From contig CM022944.1 in NCBI GenBank assembly GCA_012931725.1, forward strand, positions 38,166,094-38,230,093: a stretch of DNA of 64,000 nucleotides, written 5' to 3'. This document shows positions 12,101-24,100 of this stretch, piece after piece (position 1 is the first letter of the stretch; each line of letters starts with the position of its first letter). The notes under the pieces were generated by a model. The model was not told the DNA's origin, made no database searches, and worked only from the letters and a program-made list of their open reading frames with translations. Position numbers and translations under genes: made by a program. This stretch comes from Litsea cubeba. Lineage: Eukaryota; Streptophyta; Magnoliopsida; Laurales; Lauraceae.

Positions 12101-15100
12101 GGGCATTTCTGCCCCCACATAATTCCAACCAATGCAAGCTATGGACAATAAATATCCTTCCTAGAAATTTCCTAAAAAAGTGAAAAGATTGGATGTCTGA
12201 CCGGTTTGCATTTCTTTTCAAACTTACCAGAATTTTGACTGTCCTTAATGGGGCTCACTTTGAGAAAATTTCTTACTCTCCAATAAGAATATGTCCCATA
12301 GAATGATTTTCAGCATGCAATAAAACAATTATTACATCCACCTATAAAATTGCAAATTATCTGGGTCATCCTGTAAAAGTTCAACTTCTTTCTTTCTTTG
12401 AATTCTATAAGAAGGCCCACCACAGACGTTTAGTGTTGCCATAGCTCCTGAATGATTAATTGTGTGGGCCATCCTATAATCCAACTTCTTTCTCTCATTT
12501 CTCATCGTCTTTCTTTGAGTTCTATAAGAGGGCCCAGTAAATGGCTGGATATTAAAGTTTTTATATGAGTTAATATAAATACATGTTTCCTTTGAATCAA
12601 ATTACGCCCAACTCTTGACTTTATAAGAGAGCCCCACTGTAATACCCCAGGCCCTGTTATAGTAGCTAAAGTATTTAATTATTTTATATATATTTAAATC
12701 CCTTGATTTTCTAGGATTTATATGAATATTAAAGTTGTCGTGGATATATATATATATATATACATATGTTTACTGTTGTCTTCCTTGAATTTTGAGCAAT
12801 CGATAATTAATCATATGTGGGACCAATTGGTGTTTGTGGGAATTTCTAATTATTGGTATTGGCATTTGCGGGTCCCAATTTAAGTGAGTTTTAGTAGAAT
12901 TAGAATAAGAAAGTATGGGGACCCATGAGAAAGAGTTAGGATACCACAAATTAGTAAGTGGTGCAGAATTAGACTTTCTATTTTGAGGAGACCACAAATT
13001 AGTAAGTGGTGTAGAATTAGACTTTATTGTAATAGGAGTTCGACTAGAAAGTGGAGAGAATATCCTAAGCTATTTATACAAGTCACCTCTTGTAGAAAAC
13101 CTTCACACAACCTCTCCCTTTTCTCTAGCCTTCATATCAACTAGAACCCTAGAGAGAACTAGAAGAGATTTGAAGAGAACTAGAAGAAAAGAAGGAGCAA
13201 CAATGATTAATGTCCTTTAGCCTCCCTCACATTGCTAAAGCCACCTTTTCTATACAAAGTGAGTAGACATTCAATTCCACTAGTGTGAATGTAATTCTAG
13301 TTGGGTTTTCTTTTTTCTTTTCTTTTTTTAGAATTTGGGATGTTGAGAACCCTATATGCCATGATATATGTCTTGATCTTAATGAGATAGTATTTACACT
13401 TTCAGAATTGAATTATATGTTCGTATTTGGTTCTACATGTTCCCATTTGCATGTGATGTAATTTCCATGACATTCCTATCCGGTGATACTATTATGCTAC
13501 TTGTGCTTGTGATATTACATGATTCTAAGATGGTTAATGAATTGTAAATTTGTAATTGTTTCATATGTTACCTATCGCATTTTATTGTTACAAGTTGACT
13601 TTTGGTCATTTGTGGAAGCATCTCAAACTTAGCAGCATTAGTTATGCAAGTGCTTTTACACGATCAGGTACCAATAACAAAACGGAATGGGTCAAGTTAA
13701 ACCTGAAATTTGCTTAACAGGCTGATTTCAAGCTACCTCATTATAAGGGTTGAGAGCAAGGCCAACCACGATTGGCCTAGGACCATGGTATGCTCCCGAA
13801 GGTTGAAGGTTCGAAACTACACTACTACATTAGGGCCATAGGGGATTTACCTAGCTTGCCCTAGAGCCGTAGGGATTCGTCCTGGAATGAAATAACATGG
13901 TATAATTGGATTAATCGGGGCAGACCCATTAGACATCCCTAGACCACTAGCACATACAAGGCCATGACATAAGTGTTATTCCCTATCTCATAGGTCAGAT
14001 CCGTTATTCCCTGATTTATGGGTCGGATCTGTTATTCCCAAACTCATAGGTCAGAAATATTATTCCCCTACTCATACGTCAGATATATTCCCCGACTCTA
14101 TTAATCACCTGACTACATAGCCAGGGTTTTGTGGCATGAAAGCCGATTTTTGGCGTGAAAGCCAAGTTTTGGTTTGTTGGCGTGAAAGCCAGGTTTTTTG
14201 GACTTTTGCGTGAGAGTTGGGTTTTTTTGGCATTTATAGCCAATTTTTGTGGCATTGATAGCCGATTTTAGCGTGAGAGCCAGGTTTTGGTTTTTTAAAA
14301 TGCAAGTATTGACTAAAAGTCGTCTCCCTGGTGAATGGTCTTGCAAGTATCGATGGAATGTCGCCTCCTCGCGAATTTGGGTGCAAGTATCGACTGAGTG
14401 TCGCTTCCTTGCTGAATGGTTTTGCAAGTATCGATGGAATGTCGCATCCTTGCTCATTCGGTTGCGAGTATCGATGGAATGTCTCTTCCTCACTTTTCAT
14501 AAATTTTATTTTGCGGGTACTAACTTGATGTCGTTTCCCCACGATTTTTGAAATTTCGAGATCTTTTGGACTTCTTTTTTTTTATTTTATTTTTTTGAAA
14601 TTTGGGTTGTGGATATCGAGCCATCCTATACGGGGCCTTCGAAATAGGTGTTGTACCCGGTTGCAATTCTATCGTGAAATCCAACTCACAAACAGGTGGC
14701 AAAACCAGGAATTTCATCCGGAAACAAATCCGGAAATTCTCGCACCACTGGAATTTCATCAACAGTCTTGGACTCCTTGTCCTCCGCGATAAACGCGATA
14801 AAACCTTCACAACCACTCCTTATCAACCGTTCTGCCTTCAATACCGAAATTAATCGAGCAGATGTGGGCTTTTCAGCTTCAACAAACTCAACACTACGGT
14901 CTGCTCCTTGTAACCTCACGGTCTTGTTAAAACAATTAACACCGTTCAGTTCGCTGCTAACCAATTCATACCAAGGATCACATCAAACTCTCACATTGGT
15001 AAGTGTTAGTTTATATGGCCTCAATCCATTAGATGATGTAATCAATTGATTTATTTCTTTATTTATCAATAAAATCATGCTTTCATTTCATGAGGTGAAT

Positions 15101-18100
15101 GGTGTTTTATTACTTACATGCACATAACCAATACGAATAACATGATGGTTCATGAGATGAACCTGAGTCCACAAGTATACTAGATGTAATATATGTGTAT
15201 GGATGAGATCCACATACAGGAGACATGTGTCACAAATCTTATACTTGAACAGCTTCACAACCAATGATGAGATTGAGCATCTCATATGACAAGGTTACAG
15301 CATTATGATCACTATAAGATAGTGTGATTTGTCTCAATCATCAGAGTGTAAGACTCTGGATCATCATGCTGGTACATTGGATGTATTGAAGGACCATGAG
15401 AAGCACCTTATAAAGCGTTGTCTTTACTTTAAGGTCTGCTCCCATAATTCCCTAGCAATAGGCTCATAATCCTAAGACATTAATGGACTCAAGTTTCTGT
15501 CTATTCATTTGCTTTGAGTCACCAATGAGTGAGGCCAATTGTAGGTCAACACCTTGGTGTCCTGGGTACGTGGTAGTAAGGACTGTGGGAACATTCAATC
15601 GTCAATATAAAATCTATCCTCATTATCCCCTTGTGCCAATTAATATATTTATCATTGGTAAGTGCGCACCCATCCCAATTAAGAGTTAATTGGATAGGTA
15701 CTGATGATCACTATAATTAATTGGGTCTCAAGGATAATAAGATATGGATCTAAATTGGTGGACAGATCAAATTCATTCATGGATATAGATGGAGTGGCCT
15801 ACTTATGGTCATAGGGAAGTTTAGGGTCTTCTTTATAATTTATTCCTAAGACTGGAGTTCAATTGCATTTATATAGTAGAGTTATTTGCAATTAACTTGT
15901 GGGCCCAGATTGCACATGAGATGTGGGGTCATGGTGTCCCAGTTGGAGCCAGCTTTCTATGAAATCCATAGTGGTTCCCACGCTAGCCCAAGTTATTAGA
16001 TAGTTACTAATTCTACTTGAATTCAAAAGGAAAGGAAATGGAAAGTTAATATTTCTATTGGAAGTGAGACTTCTAACTAGTGGTAATAGTAAGAAGAGAA
16101 GGTTACTAATTATTATGGAAGTGAGACTTCTTATAATAATAGAAAAAGGAGGTTGCCTTTTTGCTATAAATAAAGGAGAGAGGGTCATGGACGTCCACCA
16201 CTAGAATCCACGCCCAGTGCAAGTGTTGCACGCCCCTCTCTCTTCCTCTCTATCTTCTAGTTTTTCTTCCGGTTTCCCTCAGAGCTTCTAGTTGTTTTCT
16301 CTTGGAGATCCCACCCTTCTTATGCAATATGTATTTTGAGATGAAAAACTTCATTTTGAGGAGAAAAAAGTAGGAATGGCTAAGCATTCAATGATTTGAA
16401 GGAAGAGAAAAACTAGGGGATTGTTAACGCATTAAATCTTCATTCCTTAAAATTAAGTTTTTAAAAGTAAGTGAGAAGTCCACCGCAGCACAACTTGCAA
16501 ATTGCAACTAAAATTCCTTCTCTCATTCGTGGAATGGAGGGTGGCTCTATATAATCTTCTCTCACGATCAAGGATGAAAACTATCGGCGATACGCTTCGA
16601 TATATCAGCCGTATTGGCCGACAGCGACACGATAAATTCAATTTATCGTGTATCGCATCGTATCGGCCAATACGATATCGTATCGGCCGATACATGCCGA
16701 TACGCTTTGTATCGGCCGATACGTATCGAGGATTTTAAAAACCCCCCTAGCCGACCCATTTGCTCCATTCCTACTAGTTTTCACTCACCTCTCTCTTTCA
16801 CTCATCTTTTTATTGTGACTGTGAGCTTGTGAAAAACCATTGAAGTGCTCTAAAGTTTAAATCAAGATTTTAGTCATTTTACCACAAGAAGTCAACAAGA
16901 TCCACTGCAACAAACATCAAAGCAAGGGACAAATAACTACAAGATTCAAGCTTCCAAGGTTCAAGTAGGTTCTTTTCTTTTAGATATTTTGTAGTTGACT
17001 TTTGAGATCATCAATTGAATCTCTCTCTAACTACTATAAATGCTTGTGAAACCTTGTAATATTGTTAGATCTATGTTTTCCTTTGATGATTTACACATTT
17101 TTTTTCTCTATTTTTTATTTTCGGATTTATTTATTTTTTGAGAAAAAAAATGTGAATACTCATGGACAACCCATGAAACCACTTGGAGATGCATTCTAAA
17201 TGATAGATCTATGTTTCCCATAGATCAATCCATCTTTTTTTGAATTTTTTTTTATTTTTCTCTATTTTTTATTTTCGGATTTATTTATTTTTTGAAAAAA
17301 AAAATGTGAATACTGATGGACAACCCATGAAACCACTTGGAGATGCATTCTAAATGATAGATCTATGTTTCCCATAGATCAATCCATCTTTTTTTGAATG
17401 TTTTTTTATTTTTCTCTATTTTTTATTTTCGGATTTATTTATTTTTTGAAAAAAAAAATGTGAATACTCATGGACAACCGATGAAACCACTTGGAGATGC
17501 ATTCTAAATGATAGATCTATGTTTCCAATGGATCAATCCATCACATTTTGAATGTTTTTTTATTTTTCTCTATTTTTTATTTTCGGATTTATTTATTTTT
17601 TGAAAAAAAAAATGTGAATACTCATGGACAACCGATGAAACCACTTGGAGATGCATTCTAAATGATAGATCTATGTTTCTCATAGATCAATCCATCACAT
17701 TTTGAATGTTTATTTTATTTTTCTCTATTTTTTATTTTCGGATTTATTTATTTTTTGAAAAAAAAATGTGAATACTCATGGACAACCCATGAAACCACTT
17801 AGAAATGCATTCTAAATGATAGGTCTATGTTTCCCATAGATCAATCCATCACATTTTGAATGTTTATTTTATTTTTCTCTATTTTTTATTTTCGGATTTA
17901 TTTATTTTTTGAAAAAAAAAATGTGAATACTCATGGACAACCCATGAAACCACTTGGAGATGTATTCTAAATGATAGATCTATGTTTCCCATAGATCAAT
18001 CCATCTTTTTTTGAATGTTTTTTTATTTTTCTCTATTTTTTATTTTCGGATTTATTTATTTTTTGAAAAAAAAATATTTTTAAAATCTGAATACCAATCA

Positions 18101-21100
18101 AATGTCTTGAAAATGGTTCCTAGATTTGATATTTATGTTTTCCATAGATCATTCCAACATATTATTGCTTGTGTTTTTACTTTTTTTATTTTTAAATTAT
18201 TTGTTTTTTTAATTTTTAACATACTACTTGTTCATATTTAATTATTGATAGCCAGGTATTCAGTCTTCTATTGATAAGTTAAAATGCCTCGTGATATTGA
18301 TCCCGCCTGGAGCTTTGGCGAGGCAGTTGATAATAACAGGTTAAAAATCAAATGCAAGTTTTGTGGGAAAGTGATCCATGGGGGCATTACAAGATTCAAG
18401 CACCACACATTTCTAGTAATGTTGCTGGCTGTACCGAAGTACCAAGGGAAGTCAGGGAACAAATAAAAGCTTTGCTTAGCCAAAACAAAGCTAGAAAAGT
18501 AGAGATAAAAGAAAAGAGGCGGCAAGAAGTTGATGCTGCCCGTTATGAAGTATTTGGGGATGAATACTTTGATGAGGAGGAAGATGCACAGATGGAGGCT
18601 GCACGCCGAGAGTCCATCATGAGTCCACAAGAAGAACATGAACGTCGTGCATTTGCTAGAAGCAAATTTTATGATGTAGGGGGCTCATCATCTGCTGTGC
18701 CAAGCAGGGGCAAGGGCATTGGGGGGGGGGGGGGGGGGGGGGGGCGGGGGCTATGCGTAAGGCACTTAGCACCCGGGAACGGGATGTTGATGTAGAAGTT
18801 ATCTCTACTAGAAGAGCAGTTCCTCCCCCTCTTAATCCTCTAGCACATAGAAAAGAGGGTGCTAAACAATCAAAAATATCGAGTGTTGTGAAGGTGGTAA
18901 TGAAGGCTGCGAGAGATAGGTTGGCCAAAGCTACCGCAAAATGGCTAATTCACAAGAACATACCACCTACAGCAGTAGATTCCCCATATTTTCAGACTAT
19001 TCTTGATATTGCCGCCGAAGCTGGGCGAGGTATACAGGCGCCCTCCGTATATGATGTGGGCACTAAATACCTTGAAGAAGAATATAGAGAAATAAAAGCA
19101 TGGGTGGAAAAGTTTAGGCCCATGTGGCAACAGAATGGTGTTACTATCATGTGTGACGGGTGGACCCGCGGCACTCAAACACAATTAATAAACTTTTTGG
19201 TGTATTCAGTCGCTGAGACCGTCTTTGTGAAGTCCGTTGATGCAACTGAACATAGACGGACAGCCGTATATATATACTCTTATGGATAAAATTGTAGAGA
19301 GTGTGGGAGAGGAGCATGTTGTACAAATTGTTACAGATAATGGCGCCAATTTCAAGGCAGCTGGTAAGATGTTGATGGACAAGAGGGAACATTTATTCTG
19401 GACCCCATGTGCAGCACACTGCATAGATCTCATCTTGGAAGAGATTGGAAGAAGACAACAGTGGCTTCATTGATCAAGGCATGTGGAGGAATTACAAGAT
19501 TTATATATGATCATTCATGGGTGTTAAACTTGATGAAAACATACACAAATAACCATGTCCTTGCTGCGTCCAGGATTAACTAGGTTTGCAACCCATTTTC
19601 TGGCTATGGAGAGCCTTGTAAGGTTTAAAACAGAGCTAATTCAGATGTTTGCATCGGAAGAATGGCTTCGTTCGAAATGGGGCAATGCAACTCATGGTCC
19701 GGAGTTTGAAGTCCCAAACCTGATGAGGGACAATAAATTTTGGAAGAAAGTGAAACAAGTATTAAAGGTTTCTAAGCCTTTAGTTAGTGTTGCGTCTTGT
19801 AGATGGTGATGACAAGCCGACAATGGGCTTTATATATGAAGCAATGGATCGGGCAAAGCGAGCCATTATGGAAAATGTTAGATATCACCAGAAATATATA
19901 GACATTATTGATTCCCGTTGAAACGATCAGCTGCACCATCCATTGCATGCTGCAGGTAATTAATATATATCTTTGATACTCTTTTGTTTTCCTAAGTCTA
20001 ATGTATTTATTACATTGTTTGCTCACGGTACATTCTACATATTTTTAATGTAGGTTATTTTTTGAATCCCGAATTCTATTACCAAAATGCCGAACTACAC
20101 ACGATAGATACGGACTTGCGGGTAGGATTACGAGAGGTATTGAAAAGATTGTTAAGCCCAGATGATCAAGTTGATGCCTTACAAGAGGTGAGTGGGTGGT
20201 TAGTGGTTACTTAAGAGAATTTAATTATGCTGCCAACTGCCAATTGCCACACATGCTATATGGGTTTACTGACTTATTTCCAATTTTCACATTGTAAATA
20301 TCTATGTATACACAAAGGAGAGGAACCTTTGCTGACCCTCTTGTGATACGATCGATTGGAAGGATGCCACCTGGTATGACTATGAACAAAAGACCCCACC
20401 CAATAGTCTTGATCTATTTATCTTAATTGATTAGAAGGACTTCAGGGTTACGAATACCTAATTTTTTATTTATTTTTTGCATTTCAGCTGATTGGTGGAT
20501 GAATTATGGAGAGAGTGCTCCACATTAAGGAGAGCGTATGTTCGCATCCTTAGTCAAACTACAACATCTTCCAACTGTAAAAGAAATTGGAGCACTTTCT
20601 CTTTGATCCACACGAAGGCCAGGAATCGGCTTACCATGCAAAAACTCAACAAGCTTGTATACTGTCATTACAATTTGAAGTTGAGAAACAGAACTAGGGA
20701 GAGAAAAGCAAGGGATGATCCTGCTTATTGTCCTATTAATTTGGATAACATATTCAGAGATGACGATCCCTTACTCCCATGGCTAGCCGAAATAGATGAT
20801 CCACTGCTAGATTTAGATCCAGGGTTTCAAGGAACGATTCAACAATTGATAGATGAGGATATGGGTGAGGCACCGGCAGAAGGCCAGCCACCTCAAGGAG
20901 AAGGTACTTAGTACCAGGTCCAGTAGGTCTAGGAGTGGAAAAGAACCTGCTCATATTGGATCTTCTAAGAAAGCTAGTTCCACCACCGTCTCTTTGAGTA
21001 GCCATGGTGGAGAAGATGTAGGAGGAGACAGTGGGACAGGTGGTACTAGTGAATACTACCAACATGATGAAGATGATGTCGTTCCTATAGAGGAAGTACA

Positions 21101-24100
21101 GGAGTTACCATCTGAAATATTTGATCCAAGCCGTGGTTATCAACGGCGCTGAAGAGACTCACCACCTGGGGTTGGAGATGGTAATGGGCAAGGAAATATG
21201 GGTAGAGATGTTGGAAGACAACAAGCGGCATCATGGATTGATTCGTGGAACCCTAGTTACAGTGGACAAGAACCCTCACATTATTTTCCACATGGTCAAG
21301 TACAAGAACAAGAACAGTCTTCAGCTTCAGGGTCCTACTCATATGGTGACTATGGTGAAACGCAACAAGGTAGATATCCACCATCCTCCAATTTCCTATG
21401 ATGATCCGGCTGCCTTCTTTGGATTTGTGGATGCCAATGCTCATCAATATCAAATTCAATATGGTGCCAATAGAAATGAAAACACTGATGAGGATGAGGA
21501 TAACCATGGCGCCTTGAATCTTGGTAGACATTCCTTTTGGTGGTAATTAAGGTATTCCTAATCCTATTTCCTTCACCAACTCTCTACTCTGTCATTTGAC
21601 TCATTTCTAAATTGGTGTTGAATGTTGATTGTTAATCACTTCATAGTTCATTCACTTGATTGAATTTGAACCTTGAATGTTGAAGTATTGATATTTGATT
21701 GTTCAATGTTCAATTGTTCAATAATGAGTAATGAGTAATGAGTAATGAGTAATGAGTAATGAGTAATGACCTAAAGTCTTATGCCTTTATTTCATGTTCT
21801 ATTTTTTTTTTTATGAGTTCCATTACTTTCTAAATTATTATGACTAAGAAACATGAATACATGTGAAAAAACTAATCATTACTATTATTTTCTATTTATA
21901 CAGCGATACAGGACTTTATATATTGAGGGCACCGATACGCCCCCTTTTCTTACTTACTTTTGCAAAAGAACCACATATTCTTTCATTTTATAATTTTCTG
22001 GATTTTCTGGAATTTTTTCAGATTTTTTGGGCGATTTTTTCAAATCGCACCGCTACGCCGATACGTATCCCCGATACGCTACGTATCGCCCGCTTCGTAT
22101 CGGTTTGGCGGCGGGCCGATACGCCCGCCGCTGCCGATATTTTTATCCTTGCTCACGATGGCTTGATGAAACCTCTTACTTGCAATGGAAAATCCTGATG
22201 TTTTGAGGAAGCTCAACAGTGGAATTGAATATGCATCCAAAGCCCTGTTAAAAATTTAACAAGTGATTAAAGATTCCTTAACAGACATTTACTTTCCTCA
22301 ACCATTTCTTTATTTCCCCTCACATTTCTCTCTCCCTCATGTTTCCATCAGCCGACGATCTCTCTCAGCCGACCTCCCATGTCCCACTGCCTTTCTTTCC
22401 TCTCTCTGCCTAATCGTCCCTCTTCCTCTTCATACCTCTTTCTCATAATTGCTTTAATGGTTACCAACAATTGTGACCCCCATGTCCTAGGCCTTTCTTT
22501 CCTCTCCTTGGTTAACCGCCCCTCCTCCTCTTCATCTCTCTTTCTCATAATTGCTTTCATGGTAACCAACAATTGTCTCTCTCCTCTTAATCTCTCTCTC
22601 TCTCTCCCCTTCTCCAACTTTCTCCTATGGTTCAACCAAATAAGTCATTCATCTCTTCCAACCCATCTATGTCACTCTAATGAAATTGTACCACATAAAA
22701 TTAAATTTCTATGTTATGTAAGTTAGCATGGCCAAGGCCTGCATTGCATGTCCTATAACAAGAAATTGCAATGCAAAATACAAGACAAACTTCGGCAATG
22801 TTCCATGCCAAATTAACAGTGTTAACATTGAGACCCTTTTCCCAATTCTTACTGGAGGCAAACAAAGCAAAGGATCCATCATGGGCTGAGGCAGACTCAA
22901 AACCAAAGAAGATTCTAAGAGAAATTGCTACAGAACATGTAGCTACAATTAATGGCAATAGGATATTCAAGATAATTCATAACACAGACATTTACATGAG
23001 CAGTTGGAATTGGAACTAGACTACTTTCTACTGTCACAAACAAAAAATGCGCTAAGATCCATTGAAAAATTGACATGGTCGCTGACACCCAATATGAAAG
23101 CAAAATCACTTTTTCACATTCTACAGTCTCAAGTGTCAGGTACATCATTTACATGCAACCTCAATCACTTCAACTAAATCTAGAGGACTGCATAATAGTG
23201 TGTTATCATCAATGATAGCTTAAGTTTCTAGCCATGGTCAATGTATATCATAATTGTCAATTCCGCTCCAGCCGGAATTGGCCTTGCACGGAACGGAATG
23301 GCCCGCTAAAAGTTTTTGGTCCCAATTCCAATCCGTTCCGGCCATTCCAGTCGTTCTGGTCCCAATTTTGGCACAAATCCCTGACCAATTCTGCCCCATT
23401 CTGGCAAAGATTTCATACTTCTATTCATATGTAGTGAAACCTAGATAATGGTCAATTATAGAGTGAAGTTTAATTTAAGTGATGTAAGTACGCATTTTTC
23501 ACATAGTTATCAAAATATTACGATCCGTATCCGGAATCCTGATTCGTATCCCAAATCCTAAGGAAAACAATTCGTATCTATGCAATGAATCTCAGGATTC
23601 ACGTGTGAGTCTTATGATTCGATATTTGTTTCATCGAATCTTACGATTCAAGTGATTCGGTTGAGCAAGAATAGCCACAATCGATAAATTAATATTGACA
23701 ATCTTTAACCTTTTTTCTTTCTTTTAGCATTGTTACTTTTAAAAGGTTACTTAATAGTTAATGAAACCTCTTAAGAGTTCTTACGGCTTTGAAGAGGTTT
23801 TAGAGATGAATAAAGAACATACATTTAATTAAAGCGTTCAATTGTACGTATGGTGCTTGTCTATATCGTCTTTTTTTTAAATCTTTTTTGGTTTTTTTAT
23901 GAACACTTTTGTTAACTTCAAGAGATATCTTACAGTGTAAGATTGATGGTTTGGATTTTATTTTTACTTTTATATTTTGATTTAAAGATAAATATATATA
24001 TTGATACCTTAAACTTATGAGGATTTTACCTAAAAAATCCTTCAAGACTTGTTAAAAGCCAAAAGCACTATCAATTTCTCATAAAGACCACAATAGTCCC

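Larger units (their letters stand above)
16569..22151 (+). mobile_element. hAT DNA transposon, 5.58 kb, degenerate
   Basis: The ends are CAAGGATGAAAACTATCGG on the left and the complement of CAAGGATAAAAATATCGG on the right, giving imperfect terminal inverted repeats of about 20 bp. They are flanked by the exact 8-bp duplication CTCACGAT, the length expected of hAT. Both subterminal regions (16590-16735 and 22040-22140) are dense in cgatacg/gtatcggccgatac motifs, the likely transposase binding sites. Inside are a leader, a seven-unit 154-bp tandem array, and a transposase gene with BED, DUF659 and hAT dimerisation regions. The transposase is broken, so the element could only have moved in trans. 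It sits in intron 3 of the capping enzyme, antisense to it. Confidence 0.93.

Noticed and set aside
14113..14551. Overlapping open frames on both strands
   Set aside because: Produced by short tandem repeats; the apparent protein repeats (for example GDIPSILA) follow the 40-bp unit.
17060..18070. CRISPR-like array
   Set aside because: This is a eukaryotic genome; the units are 154-bp tandem copies with no unique spacers.
19784..20026. Minus-strand open frame in the hAT element
   Set aside because: Antisense shadow of the transposase and its intron.
22348..22726. Open frames on both strands in the CT-rich duplicated stretch
   Set aside because: Both frames come from the same simple-sequence duplication and have no domain.
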